The notes under the pieces: model-generated | What the model was told of the DNA's origin: nothing | The model's database searches: none | The model's input: only the letters and a program-made list of their open reading frames with translations | Shown: in pieces, positions 10,082 through 22,233 of the stretch | Layout: each line of letters starts with the position of its first letter | Numbering within the stretch: the stretch's first letter is position 1 | Origin: Streblospio benedicti | Lineage: Eukaryota > Annelida > Polychaeta > Spionida > Spionidae | Assembly (NCBI GenBank): GCA_019095985.1 | Contig: CM032669.1 | Span: forward strand, 30,756,679-30,820,678 | Direction of reading: 5' to 3' | Length of the DNA stretch: 64,000 nucleotides | Program-made: the position numbers and the translations under genes

Positions 10082-12153
10082 CGTGCGTGCGTGCGTGTTG
10101 TGCATGTGTTGTGTGTGTTGTGTGTGTTGTGTGTTGTGTGTGTTTTTTGTGAACAGTTATTCATATTATACAATGATTCCTGGCATACATAACCAAAACT
10201 AAATATGATAGATATAACAATAAATATTTTATGGGTCCCATGGAAAGCACAATTTTTAATTCTTGGCATCCTATTAAAAAATAATGAGTCTTGGACTAGT
10301 AACTTGCATCTAGATTAATCACTGGACTACATGTAACTCTTAATGGAGTGTGTTATGAGCTTCTAATCATGCAAGGGATAACCCATAACACATGTATACT
10401 ACCTTTATACATAGAATGATCACTTGTTTCGTTTTGTTTTTCAGCTACCAGAATGGTACTCGGCTTTCAGCTACTTTGCCAACTTCATTGCTTTTGCCAA
10501 CAGTGCATTCAACCCCATCATATACACCGGCTTCAATGAAAATTTCAGGAGAGGTAAGTGTACTAAGATATGGTCTACTACTACAATTATTCTACATGTG
10601 ATTAACGTCAAACCATATAACTTTATGTTATCATTTGGACTTATACCTGATATTCATGAATTTAATGCATCACCCTATTACCTTACAATTATCATATATA
10701 AGTAGCTTGGTTTCTTTCTATAAATATCACTCTAGCGGTAATAGAAACCCTATCATGGGGATTACATCGATAGCCTGTGTAATCAAGCATGAGCAGGGTA
10801 TTAACGTAACCGTGATGGCATCCTGGATGAAAATCTGTCTCTAGATACCAGCGTTATACATATTTTTTTTCAGAGAAACAGTATAGTCTCAGATAAATAC
10901 TATTGTAGTGCATGTATCAGTTATGATTGTGCAACACATATCTATCTATCAATTAAATGCTATTGTTTACAGGCATGAGCATAATGCAAATACAAATGAG
11001 TCTGCCTTTAGAAGGTTAAGGCCACGTCCCACTGATTTCTGCGTAAGGTTGACGCGTAAATTCTAGGAATTTCCAGGCAAAATTTGTTATTCGTCAAGCA
11101 TCTGCGGATAGATAACCCCTTTTGCCATGAATTGATTTTTTCCCAGCACAAAACCAGCAGACAATCAGCAGACAGTCGACTCAAGTTCACTGTAAACTTA
11201 ACGCAAAAAAAAGCGCCAGCAGGTGTCTGCGTGGCATTCGCCCAGCGCCTGAAGGCGTCAGCACCGCTACTTGCTGAACATACATCGAAAATACGTTGAC
11301 ACACTGCCGAATGAACGCCACCGTACGCTAAAGGTGCGTCAAGCTTACGCCAAAGTTTCATCTGCCCACCATCTGCTCCCAATACGAGACGCATGTTTGG
11401 CGCATGTTTGGTGTTTGTTTGGCGTATGGTCTACGTACAAAAATCAATGGATTATAGATTGGCGTATGCCTTTTATGCTTTCGATGTTTTGAGCAGCCCA
11501 AAACCTTGTGAGCGTAAAAGAACAGACTGATCGATAATCTTCCTAGAAATATTTTGGCGGCGCACAGGCAGCGACCATTCTGCGCACGTAAAGCGTCAAA
11601 GGAACGCTGGGTCGGCGTAGCCGGCAGATGCTTAGCATAGATGAAAAAATCTGAATATCCAACCGATTTTTATCAGCTGGGAGTAAGTTGCCAGTGCACC
11701 GGGTGCAGTGGGATGCGGCTTTAATGCAGTAGACACAATAAGAAGACATACGAGAAAGTCTGAGGACTCCATTTTTCTTGATTTCCCTACACACAAGTTT
11801 TAATGAATACACTATAAATATCCAAATCTATGGAGTCGGTCGGGCGTGGGGTAGACACCTTTGTGCCTTGTAGCGGTAGCATTCTCCATCATTTTAAGCC
11901 AGCGCGTTTACACACACCCGCAGGCACACCACCACACACCACACACCAGGAATTCCTGTATCTGCTGCCACTGATTATTGTGCATATATTACTAGGGTTC
12001 CGTGACCTGTTTCGCTGTCGGAAGAAGAAGAGCAAGAAGCGCCATTACAATCCCATCAACCCTGGCTACAGACAGCCAGAGACAACCATGGAGACTTCAC
12101 TACAGTCCTTCAATAATAGTTCCTCGGAAAGTACCCGCTTTTCCCGCCTATAG
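7871..12153 (+). CDS. Peptide GPCR (NPFF/QRFP/SIFamide-receptor-like), last three exons
   Basis: Rhodopsin-class G-protein-coupled receptor acting at the plasma membrane. Three exons (7871-7975, 10445-10553, 11996-12153) splice in frame with GT-AG borders and give 124 codons: TM6 with FALCWLPF, an extracellular loop 3 rich in charged residues, TM7 with NPIIY, helix 8 with NENFRRGF, a Cys that could be palmitoylated (FRC) before a basic run, and a Ser/Thr-rich tail ending in FSRL. The NENFRRGF helix and the TM6 and loop-3 pattern are those I know from neuropeptide FF, QRFP and SIFamide receptors, so an RFamide-type peptide ligand is inferred. Exons for TM1-TM5 were not found and should lie upstream, perhaps outside the window. 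A galanin- or tachykinin-type receptor is less likely. Confidence 0.85.
9890..9975. mobile_element. SINE tail fragment
   Basis: TCTACTCTCA, GCCAAGCAAGCTCCTACCAC, TGTATTGACAT, GCTGAAGA and ACATCTTCCATTT match the outer part of the paired SINEs at 46265-46620. The tRNA-related head is missing here. Confidence 0.65.
9987..10145. repeat. (TG)n microsatellite
   Basis: An almost pure TG run, then TGCG and TGTTG variants. It sits directly after the SINE tail, a common place for microsatellite growth. Several long open frames across it are artefacts. Confidence 0.95.
10445..10553 (+). CDS. GPCR exon: TM7 and helix 8 start
   Basis: 109 bp, entering in phase 0 and leaving in phase 1. The acceptor is TTTTTCAG and the donor AG|GTAAGTG is a strong match. 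It encodes LPEWYSAFSYFANFIAFANS, then the NPIIY motif of TM7 and the start of helix 8 (NENFRRG). Confidence 0.92.
11020..11719. mobile_element. ~700 bp MITE A, copy 1, in GPCR intron
   Basis: Imperfect terminal inverted repeats GGCCACGTCCCACTG and CAGTGGGATGCGGCT frame the element, which has TTAA on both outer sides (11016-11019 and 11721-11724). The inside matches, in inverted order, the copy at 51897-52649: AACCCCTTTTG, GCATCTGC, GATAAAAATCGGTTGGAT and TTCCTAGGAAGATTATC. Open frames inside lack any transposase motif, so it is non-autonomous. TTAA flanks would fit a piggyBac-type mobiliser, but the second copy does not show a clear TTAA. Confidence 0.7.
11996..12153 (+). CDS. GPCR last exon: cytoplasmic tail and stop
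   Basis: The acceptor ATTACTAG|GG continues the phase-1 codon as Gly, giving NENFRRGFRDLFRC across the junction. Next come a basic run (KKKSKKRH), PINPGYRQPETTMETS, and a Ser-rich end (NNSSSESTRFSRL) before TAG at 12151-12153. The tail offers phosphorylation sites for desensitisation. AATAAA near 12796 could serve as a poly-A signal. Confidence 0.9.
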
Positions 12154-14190
12154 CTAGTGTGTCAGTGGTGCAGGCAGCCTTGTTGCCAAAGGCTATGATC
12201 AGAGCTATTTGGAGGGTCAAGGCTTTTTCTTGGAATGTTTTTGTATCTCAGCAGCTTCTCTTTAGTTACAGAGAAACCTCCCCATAACGATATTGCTTAG
12301 TTAAGAGTAATGTAATTGAATTATTTAGTTCAGCGTTTACCTTATTTCAAGCTAATTCTATATTGAAACATCATTTAGATGAACATAAGATGTTCTTAGT
12401 CAATGACATTGTTTTATCAGTGCTAGAGCTATGGTTTACGCTAGAAGATCCAGGTTTTGGAAGAGGGGACGGGGTGTAACCATTGGATTTCATAGAGTTT
12501 GTACGTACCAAATCTCATGGACATGCCAAAAAGGGGGGGGGGATTTGGGGGATCTCTCTGTGGATTATCATAAATATGGTCAACAACGGTTCCAACATTT
12601 AGTATAATATACAAGTAACTCCCTGTTTATGTTGTTGTCTTCTAGTAAGTAAAACTGTAATATTTTGCATTGACATTAGTTTTCACCATTAGAATGACCT
12701 TTAGCAATATAGAAATGTGTAAGAATTACAGCAGTCATTTTGAAATTCAAGATGGCGGCTGCAATAATGGTTGGCTAACGTGTGTCCTGCTTTTAAATAA
12801 AAGAGTATATTAAAATTGACAATCACTGACGATTTGGCGCTTTTGTACAAAAGTGAACGATTCTTCAAAATGTTGTCCCTAACAGCCCCATACTAGTGTC
12901 TTTCTTAATATGAGCATCGTATCATATGCAGTGCTTTATTTGCAAGGTTATTTCGTCACGATTCATAATAAAACATCAACATGATGACCACTGTCCTTGG
13001 AGTTACACTTAGTGTGCACAGTGGTATGTTTTATAATGAGAAGGTATAATTTTAGACCAATTTTATTGAATCTGTATGTAGGTTTGTGTGTGGAACACAT
13101 ATTATATCAAATTCGCACGAAAATTTGAGACTAGTAATCACTATCCGCTGAGACTTCGCCAAGATGGTCATTATCTTTGTAGATTCCTGTGATATTGTTA
13201 CTAATCATGGCTAAATACACTGACCAGTGTTTTTTTTATTATTATTATTTTCAGTTGGCTAGTGCGGGGCGAATGTCCATATGAGTTACGAAGGATTTCA
13301 TAATCGATTGATTCAGAATTTAATTTGCTATGTCGCAACTGGCTGACTCAAGTTTTTTTTTAAATTAAAACGCTCGCCACAACTTCACACGCTCCCCACC
13401 CCAACCCCCACCCCCAATGGTCGATTTACTGCATCTCTTTTTACTACATATATGTATAAGCCTTACAATATCTATCCGTGGGCCTAATAGTCGATTTTAT
13501 CGGAAATGTTTATCAAACTTGGATCAGTGTCAGCTCCATTTAGCACCAGCAAATGAACACCCATTCATAAATTTGCAAAATCTACTTTTCAATATAAGTC
13601 CCAGTTACCAAGGCTGATGATTGACAGATGAAGCATAATTCTGATGATGATCTGATTGGTTGAAGTTATCAATAATCTTCCACACAAAATATAGGACTTG
13701 TATGAGGGGTATTTTCAATAACTTATGAATTTAATAATAATCCCGAAATAGACGAGCATACGATCCCCTGTGCACACCTTTAGTATCTGATGTATTTCTG
13801 AGAAAAATACTTGATCCTCCTATGGTCTGGTAAGTAGAAAAATATGTCTGCATCATTACTGTGGCTAAAAGACATTTTAACAATGAAACCTTTGAACAAG
13901 GACTGAACGGAATTGCTTCTGTAAATAGATAATAACATGTTATGAGGCAATGAATACTGTCAATACTTTCTATTTAAAGGGCTAATCTAATTTAGTTTTA
14001 CTGCCTCATTGTCATTTTTCTAATATGACAATGTTCATGGATTACATTTAAGTCTGTTTGATTTGTTTACTCAATATGCTGTATATTATTTGTTAGATGA
14101 ATGAGTCAGATTAAGATTAAAGCTGACATCATGAAGGATATTAATTAGTTACCGTCCAGGAGGGATATAGAATAGATTAAAGTGTATAGC
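12154..14190. other. 3' UTR then intergenic DNA
   Basis: The first ~650 bp probably hold the GPCR 3' UTR (AATAAA at 12796, another at 12968). Beyond that no gene or repeat family was recognised. Confidence 0.45.
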
Positions 14191-14193
14191 GAG

Positions 14194-14300
14194 TGGCTAG
14201 GGAGCCGACGTCGGCTCTGCAGCCAACCCACTGTGGGTAGGCTAGGGAACCAACATTTTTTGGCTCCCTAGCCTATCCTCACTGTGTGAGCCAGGGAGCT
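14194..14300. repeat. Fold-back repeat around GGCTAGGGAGCC
   Basis: GGCTAGGGAGCC and GTAGGCTAGGGAACC are followed by GGCTCCCTAGCCTA and GAGCCAGGGAGC. The stretch can fold into nested hairpins (GACGTCGGCT is itself palindromic). It has no coding content and looks like a small fold-back MITE. Confidence 0.55.
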
Positions 14301-16611
14301 GATGGAAATATTAAAAATAGTTGAATCTATTAGCTTACTACTTTAAAAAGAAATATATGGAGACTATATTATTCTATTATCTTATGTTGAATGTTTTAGT
14401 TACATCATATTGGTTATGTATGTAATTGTTTGCACAAAACATTGATATTCCTAATTTACTGGTTAAAGATGGTCAGGTGAGTTTAATTTGAGTGCATAGC
14501 CCTAAAAGACTTGTATTTAGTAGCCATGTATATGGTTGAAATATTCATATTAATTGAAATCAAGCACTATTCGTAAATTGTTGTTTTGCCCACTGAAACT
14601 ACATTGATCAGAAATCAGTTAGGTGTCAGAGGGGGGTGAATTTATATCATAATGGTTGTTGATTATGCCCTAATTATATTTGCCCGTTTTTTTTTTGTTG
14701 TTGTTTTTTTTTTGCATGATTTGCATCATCCCTAATAAAGTAAGAATGGGTTTGCCAAGAGCAGTGAAACGTTACGTTGACATCTCTGCAAATGCTTCAT
14801 TCTCTTATGTAACATCACATTTCAATTATAAAGTGATTATTACATTTGTTATATCGCGTTGTAATATGAGCGTGTGAAAGAATTCATGAAAGTTAGATCT
14901 ACTTGTTTTGCGTTACAATATGATCATGGTAACGTTACAGTTCTATATTGAGACAAATGTGTGCTTTCAATTACATAAACTATAAGCAAAAGGATTGTGG
15001 ATCATTCATTTGGGTCCGTTGTAGTATTATTTTAGTTTTCATGCCCTCGTCATGTGCAATACATACATGTACTATCAAACTGCATTTAAGATTGTATCAT
15101 TGTGTATTAGTTGTTTTATTTTCATTGTGCTGATACAATTTGGTTTACATGTGTTGGATAACCAATTGTGAAAAGTTATTTTTAAATAGACAAAAATGAA
15201 TTGTAAAATTGTAAAATAATAAGTATAACATTTTTCACATGCTAATGATAATTATATATGTAATTTTCAATTATTTAAATGTTACAATAGTTGCAATATA
15301 CTCTAATATTGTGATTATTGTGGATTATAGTGTATGTTCAATAATTTCTCCCTTCTTACATACATATCTCTTTCAATATACCACAAGAGACTTATGTATG
15401 ATAGTACAAATTGTTTATTACCAAAAGAGAGTTTTATAAATCGTAAAATAATAATTGTACTCATAGCTAACTATGAGCGGTTCTTGATTCAATGTTGTTT
15501 CATGTTAATATGTTAGGAAGGTATTATTTGGAGTGGTCTGCATAAGTTGAACCTAAAGTTTTATATTTAAAATTCTGAGACCCACACATGACAGTAGAGG
15601 CGGCTACTCAAAACAAGTGAAGACTCATTTTGTTTAGACTAGTATTGCCCATAGTCATGCAAGACTTGACCAAACTGTAACATTCTATAGGAAACATCAA
15701 AACTGTATCACTACCAGTACAATAGAACCTTGATATCTTGATGATTGTCTTGAATTTTATTTTAACTCAAGTAACTTTCATTTCCATTGAACGCCATGAT
15801 GAACATATACCAGTAGGATAGCTTAAATACTGGTTATATATCGAAAACATTTCTGTTGCCATTACGGATTCAAGATAGCAAGTTCCTACTGTACACCAAG
15901 AAATTTGCACTGAGTAGAAGCTGTTGCATGAGTGTGTGTACAGGGTGTTGTATAGTATTTATAATCTATGGGGAGTTATCCTGCAAGTTAATACCCCAGT
16001 TTGCACTATCTGTATGCTCGTTTGGCAGGTATTAAGGAGACTTGCACGAATAGGAGGATACTATTAATATATGGTAGAGAGGTATATTTAGAATTTCTAA
16101 TAAAAAGCAATGTATTATATGTTCATGTCATTTACATAAGAATATGAATTACAATACTTGCACTTCACGACTTAACTTTGCAGTTAACAGCTTTCCCAAA
16201 AAGTCACATTATATGATTTATATTTGTAAAGGCATTGTTAGGGATCCTGATTAGTAATGAATTATCTACAAAATATAAAATTCTGATCTGGAAATTAGTT
16301 GTGCCGTAATATTTTGTGATTTATTAAGTTGGCTGTGTTGTTCTTGAACCCAAAATTGTCAAATTTTAACTGCGCACAAAATAGTTGTCATTGTCTCTAA
16401 TTACAGCACGTCTTCTGTTTGTGACAAGTCATTTCTGCTACAGTCACATGGTCATGATACGGACCTGCGAATGCTTACATAATGAAAATATGTAGATATT
16501 GGAAATGTTGATGAAAATACGCAGAAGAGAGAGAGAGAGCTAATGCCCCAGGTGTGAACATGAATTCACATTTCACTCAACCTCGTTATATTGCGGATTG
16601 TGTTACGGAAA
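14301..16611. other. AT-rich intergenic DNA, no gene seen
   Basis: Short open frames only, all with AT-driven composition. Nothing here resembles an exon, RNA gene or named repeat. Confidence 0.5.
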
Positions 16612-16857
16612 GATACGGATGATTCGGATCCTTGCAGATGAGGATACGTATCATATGGATAAGTTCACATATTGTATGTGAGATTAAAGTATGTTACTGA
16701 CATTTACCTTGTATTTGGTCTGTAGAAAATTTTTGGGAATTTCCAAATTTTACTGGGGGATTTGCGTATATCTGCACATGCGCATGGATAGGTATGCTGA
16801 TGGAGGATACGTATTCTTGCGGGTGCGTACGGATTTTTATCTGCAAGCATCCGTATC
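16612..16857. mobile_element. Small MITE with GATACGGATG...CATCCGTATC ends
   Basis: GATACGGATG..CTTGCAGAT at 16612-16639 is the inverse of ATCTGCAAGCATCCGTATC at 16840-16857. Further words (GGATACGTAT) repeat inside. It is about 245 bp and non-coding. Family unknown. Confidence 0.55.
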
Positions 16858-17748
16858 TACCATAAGTGGCCGTGTGACTGTAGCATTTGTAACAATCGTG
16901 TATATTGAAAGTGCAGCTGATATGGTAACTGTAAATAAGATATTATTAAAACTAATGTTGATATTGTAACCGTGAACTAATAAAAGTGAAATCTCTATTG
17001 TTCTGATTTTCTTTCTAGCATCTCCTTTATTACACATGTATTATTCTATTATACACCATGGTCAGGTAAATGTTATGTCAAATTTTGTTATGACTATAGA
17101 TACTACTTTAGAAAATGTGATGGCAAAATAGAATGGAAGTGCGTGTGATAAATCCATGAAATCTCCATATAAAAGATGCGTACGGTGATGTTGAAAACCA
17201 ATCTACGTGTATCTTATTTTTTGTAGAAATGCTGGCAATAAGGTAGTTCCAGGCAGAGACAGATGTTTCATCTGCCTCCCAAATTGGTCTATATCGTGTA
17301 ATACGAGAACAATGGGTGTTTTATTCGGTTATTAGAAGTGGAATATACGTGTTCAATACCTCATTAATACATCAAATTTCGACCCATATATCCCCAAAAA
17401 TTAGTGTCTAGAAAGCAAGCTGGTGTATTTCGGTATTTCTTGTGTGAACTATGCATGTGTAACGTAGTATAGAACTATAGTTCTACACCAAGTGTGATGT
17501 AGGAGAGATTTGCTCTCCCTACGCACATGTAGTAGATATTGGGGTCATCTACAAAGTAGTATATCTCTGGACTCGCACGGTGGGGTAGGTGTGCGTTTAA
17601 CTGATACCAAATAGGTTCTCCACTATACAGATGCAGGTAAGCAAATCCCAGTATGGGGTGGAGCGTATTTGATGCTTGAAGTAACCACTACTTAGTTAAT
17701 TAATTAGTGACAAATTCGGTGAATTTAGATATTATGCATTGCTCAGGT

Positions 17749-17781
17749 CTAGGATTATTAATTGACAATTAATAATCCTAG
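17749..17781. repeat. Perfect 15-bp palindrome with 3-bp loop
   Basis: CTAGGATTATTAATT, loop GAC, then AATTAATAATCCTAG. GCTCAGGT flanks it on both sides as a direct repeat, as if a short fold-back segment had been duplicated. Confidence 0.8.
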
Positions 17782-17820
17782 CTCAGGTGCATTCCTCGCG
17801 AACATGTGTCGGGCTTGGAT

Positions 17821-19146
17821 TAAGGGACGGTGCAATATTTACTGGGTAGAGGGGACCGATGCATTTGGTCGGGCGACAGGTACTTTTTTCAAGGTGCAAA
17901 TTAGGGGGACCTGATGATTTTTCATTCTCGTTGGGCATGGGACGTGTACTTTTTTCAGCTGCTGAAATCCCACTTTGACGTGAACTAATCAGTACAAATC
18001 ATTTACGCGAATGGCACAATGTTGGTCACTTGGTCATAGTTCGATGATATTGACCGTACAAAAAAATAGTGTTGCAACAATGTGCAAAGCTAAATGAACT
18101 TATATGTGAATATGCAATTTCTTATTCGCATCACAACTATTTTTAACCAAGTAGAACATATTGAACAGAACATAATATCTTAGCACAATTTTTACACAAA
18201 GTCCTATTCACTACCAGAAGAGCACAAACAACAAACACATGATAACTAATGTGAATTGTAATTAACAAAATGTAAGAAAATCATTTGGAGATGTAATAAA
18301 CATATCCATATACACATCAATACCTTTCAAATCCCTTTTTATACTACTTGTATAAACATTTATGGTAGTATAAAATGTGTAAAACAAATAGAAATTACAA
18401 AATGTAACATGACTGGATCTTTTAATAAAAAATGATAATGCTGATAAATACTTGAGCAAGTTATCAATTGGCAAAAAAGCGTATTTTCGGCCATTTTAAC
18501 CTTGAAAATGATAAATGATTATTTTGATGTCAGTCAACAAACAGAAAATGGCAATAAAGATAAAAACAGAAAAATATGTGTAGCAAAACATATTAAAAAC
18601 ATGAAACTAGCATCAGTTTTACTGTAAAACCAGATTTGTTTGCTCACACAAACCTAAATAGTCAGCAAACATTAACAATATGATAAGTAGGTCCAGGATT
18701 GACCAAAACCACAAATTAAAGTCACAAAATGATCTATAGATGAAAACAGCAAAAGTCCATAACCACGAAATATTCTCGTTTTACAGTATATGTACATTTT
18801 GTATGTCATTTATGTAGACAATTAACATGGTTATACTACTTAACAGAAATCTGTAAATATATCCCACATGTAAAATGAAATTATGTTGTAATGGCCTAAA
18901 TTGTCTACCATCACTATTGCTTTTATACTCCATTTAAATTCCTTTTGCAGATTCTCAACCTTAATTCAATCTTATCTCGCAGGTGAAGTTTATATTCATG
19001 GGATGGAACACACACTTGTTTTATGAATGGAGGTCATGGGACATCAGTCTTTTTTTCATCACATCAGCATGGGACAAGACCTTTTTTCAGACAAGTTTTT
19101 CGATATGCACTGGTCTCCCTGCCTGGTAAATATTGCACTGTCCCTA
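17821..19146. mobile_element. 1.33 kb inverted-repeat element B, intact copy
   Basis: Its ends are inverted copies of each other over about 45 bp: AGGGACGGTGCAATATTTAC at 17822 and the complement of GTAAATATTGCACTGTCCCT at 19127-19146, continuing into GGACC.TGCAT. The interior is AT-rich with no frame above 70 codons, so it is non-autonomous. A second copy at 51684-53363 shares the first ~215 bp and the interior but is split by MITE A. The flanks suggest TTA/TAA at the insertion site; the superfamily is not recognised. Confidence 0.7.
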
Positions 19147-20476
19147 AATGCTTGTAGCTACTCGCTTTTCGCTACAATCTCTCCCCTCTACGCCCTATAA
19201 AACAGCTGTCATGAGGAATATTCAAAGCTATGGCTCCCCGTCATATGTCACAATATTTCCCTGGCCAAATATGCCTAAAGCAATTGCGCCTATTTAAGTT
19301 TAAGTCAGACTCAGTATGTTCTACCAAATGCTTATTTATCAGGTTACAATTAAGGACATTAATCTCCAAGATATACCAGACCACAGAGGACAAGTTACGC
19401 CTATTACTCACCTTAATGACCATAATCTCGTTTTCCTTCCTTGCCCCATGAAACACAGCTTAGCGTTGTGTCAAAAGTGATCGCAGAGTCAAACTGACCA
19501 AACTCTTCTCGGGAGACGCAACTTAAGCCCGTGACTTCAGCTTCGGCAATTAGCAACAACTGACGCTACCCGTGATCATTGGTGATGCTGTTCACCTCGA
19601 CGGCTCACAGAGTCACAAGGCGTGTGCAAAGTGACCGATGAACGCCACTTAATTCTAATTAACCCAATCAGCTTTAATTGAAGAAGCTGACGCCCTGGAA
19701 TGTCCAGGCGTGGCGACATCTACTGGTGGCATCTTCCGCCACGGGTAAGGGCTATGGTTCCTTGTATTTGAGTGTGCATTAATAGGTTACTCTGTCACAC
19801 GTTTTTAATAAGTTCAGCCTATGTGTCAGTGGCTTAAATATGGTATATTTTGCGACCATGCAACTAGTTTATGAAGCGCCTGTATGACATGTAAGACACT
19901 TACCCTGGCTGGTGTATCTCTTAATACTTTCTTACAGTAAGCTAGTGTTTAAAATTAAATTAATTGACAATATTCATCCCAGGATTTGATAGTTTAACCA
20001 ATTTCGATATTTTTCCATTAATCAGAAACAGGTCAGTCAACATACAAGACCAAATGATAGTAAACAATCAATTCTAAATTGAATTGCATAGCCGAATCTA
20101 TATAAAAATACAAATAGTGACAGACACATATATAAACTAGATAAAACGGTGATTCATGTGTGGCTTTTGTAAACATTCATGAAGTGCAATGATACGTGTC
20201 TTTTATTTGACATCTGAGAAAACGAGAACTACTTTGTCACCTTATAACTATGCCGGTGTGCATATACCATACACGTCAACAAACGACAATGCCATGACTG
20301 TGTGGCGACGTGCAAGGAGACACGTACAAGTATTATCAAGTATCGGTACCGCGACACACATGCGAAGGCTGTCTCGAGCAAATGCTACAATTTTCGACAG
20401 GTCACGTTGATTATGCCATTGCATAATCATGCCCGTGTGATTCAGACACTAGTATATCATTTCAGCTATTAGAGAT
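19147..20476. other. No supported gene; possible unknown repeat
   Basis: The section 19150-19760 is GC-richer than its surroundings, has CCTATAAAACAGCTG at 19192 and a 73-codon frame beginning at 19230, but no domain or splice pattern. A hairpin-capable GCCCTGGAATGTCCAGGCGTGGCG occurs at 19690-19715. I cannot say whether it is a decayed repeat or a host transcript. Confidence 0.3.
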
Positions 20477-20890
20477 CATTCAGTATTTGTGACAGGGTGG
20501 GGTAGGAGGATTTTCCAAAATTGCTGTGAAAAAATTAATAGCCCCCCTCAAACCTCTGTGAAAAGATTGGTAACCTCCCCTCAATTTCATGTGACAAAAA
20601 TTGATGCCCCCCCACCCACCCACACCCCCACCCACACGACCCCCAACAGTTAACGCATTCATTGTCAGTTAACTAAAACCTATTTGATGGATATCCATAA
20701 TATAAGAAAAACAGTAACTTTTAGTACAGAATCTTTAAAAAAATGAGGTAAATTTTATGTGAAAAAATTGAGAGCCCCCCCCCCCTCAAAAGTGTGTGAA
20801 AATATTGGTCCTCCCCCTCCAAACATTGCGACAAAAGTTCATGGCCCGTCCTAAAATCCTCCTACCCCACCCTGTCATAAATACTGAATG
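20477..20890. mobile_element. 414 bp MITE C with 38-bp inverted ends
   Basis: CATTCAGTATTTGTGACAGG... at 20477-20514 and the complement at 20853-20890 match at all but one position over 38 bp. Inside, diverged units (GTGAAAA-ATTG.T-GCCCCCC) repeat on both arms. It is non-coding. The high identity of the ends suggests a recent insertion. Confidence 0.8.
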
Positions 20891-21277
20891 GTCCCTTACA
20901 CATACACGTGATAATGTAGATGTTACAAACCTGGTTTACGGAAGGGTTAAAATAAAAGCGATCTCATGAGTTATCAAATATAACACTATAGGTTACAAAA
21001 TTTGACTCATTATTATTTTTTGTGGTACAAATGTCAATGTGTGATACATACATCTCAGATTGATTGAGGGTGCCAACATTGAACACGTGTAATCTTGTAC
21101 ATATAGGCGATTTTACCATTTATAACAAAACCCACAATTTCACATAGATTATGGTAGATCCAGATGCTCCAAACGACGTCAGATTTGTCATTTCGGGGTG
21201 GATCATCCACGATCTGGGCTCAAATTTGGATTGATGCGGCTGATTCAGTATGGAATGGGGCCACTGTCTACGGGTAG
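20891..21277. other. Intergenic, nothing recognised
   Basis: AT-rich non-coding DNA up to the Helitron-like copies. Confidence 0.45.
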
Positions 21278-21850
21278 CTCATTGCGTCGCTTCAGCTCAG
21301 CTGCTGAAGCAAGCATTGTGTTTGGTTTGTTTGTAACTAATACTACACTATGTTTGTTTGTATGTATGTATGTATGTATGTATGTATGTATGTATGTATG
21401 TCTCTGGACAAGCTAGCGGGCGTACAGATGAACCGATTTCGTTCAAACTTTACACAACTAAGAGCTTTGAGGCGACACCGAAGTGATTCGATTTTGGGCG
21501 CTCTGCCAATTAAATTTTGCTTTCTAGAAGCACTTTTATGAAATTTTTAATGATATTCAATGCCACTTAGCCAGCAAGAAAAAATCAATATTCCAATTTC
21601 CAACCAACCAGCAAAATTGATTATTGGATTTGAAACAGATATTTATTATCATCTTGTTATTCAGTACTATTGTATGGCAACACAAATATCTTTTTGCTGG
21701 ATATATTGATTCTGATTCATTCTAATGTTTTCTCCTCAAATTCATAAATTTCTTGATTGTAAAGTATACATTATTTCAGCATATATCTTAATTGCCCATA
21801 AGTCAACGTCGTTCTAGCGACGCAGTGTTCTTTGAACACTTTTGATCTAG
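21278..21850 (+). mobile_element. Helitron-like non-autonomous element, copy 1
   Basis: It starts near TTGCGTCGCTTCAGCT and ends with a hairpin GTGTTC-TTT-GAACAC (21825-21839), seven bases, then CTAG at 21847-21850 followed by T. Hairpin plus CTAG before T is the 3' end expected of a Helitron. A 5' TC was not identified. It carries a TATG microsatellite at 21353-21400 and no helicase frame. Confidence 0.7.
21353..21400. repeat. (TATG)n microsatellite inside Helitron-like copy
   Basis: About eleven TATG units. The corresponding position in the old copy at 6178-6757 has only TGTGTATGCATG, so the array has grown or shrunk between copies. Confidence 0.95.
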
Positions 21851-22233
21851 TTGCGTCGCTTCAGCTCCGATGTGATTTGATTTTGGGCTCTCTGCCAATT
21901 AAATTTTGCTTTCTAGAAACGCTTTTATGACATTTTTAATGATATTCAATGCACTTAGCCAGCAAGAAAAAAATCAATATATCCAACCAAACAGCAAAAT
22001 TGATTATTGGATTTGAAACTGATATTGATTATCATCTTGTTATTCAGTACTATTGTATGGCAACACAAATATATTTTTGCTGGATATATTGATTCTGATT
22101 CATTCTGATGTTTTCTCCTCAAATTCATAAATTTCTTGATTGTAAAGTATACATTATTTCAAAATATATCTTAATTGTCCATAAGTCAACGTCGTTCTAG
22201 CGACACAGTGTTCTTTGAACACTTTTGATCTAG
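21851..22233 (+). mobile_element. Helitron-like element, internally deleted copy 2
   Basis: It begins directly after the CTAG of copy 1 with TTGCGTCGCTTCAGCTC, then jumps to the internal CGATGTGATTTGATTTTGGG block. From there it follows copy 1 closely to its own GTGTTC-TTT-GAACAC hairpin (22208-22222) and CTAG (22230-22233). The junction fits head-to-tail insertion at the terminus or a rolling-circle tandem product. Confidence 0.7.

Larger units (their letters stand above)
7976..10444. other. GPCR intron, TM6 to TM7 exons
   Basis: It holds a G-run at 8173-8188, a possible piece of pogo-like inverted-repeat DNA near 8940-9010 (GTTTCCTACATGGGGCGGTCCTAATTG..GGTTCTACTGTA), a SINE-tail-like stretch at 9890-9975, the (TG)n tract below and one copy of a 40-bp direct repeat at 9826-9865. 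No coding sequence was recognised. Confidence 0.6.

Noticed and set aside
11830-11995. Extra N-terminal coding for the last GPCR exon
   Set aside because: The open frame upstream of 11996 is intronic; the acceptor at 11995 joins exactly in phase to the TM7 exon to give NENFRRGFRDLF.
19192-19451. TATA box (CCTATAAAACAGCTG) with a 73-codon gene starting at 19230
   Set aside because: The ATG lies too close for a normal leader, the frame has no domain and the antisense frame is just as open.
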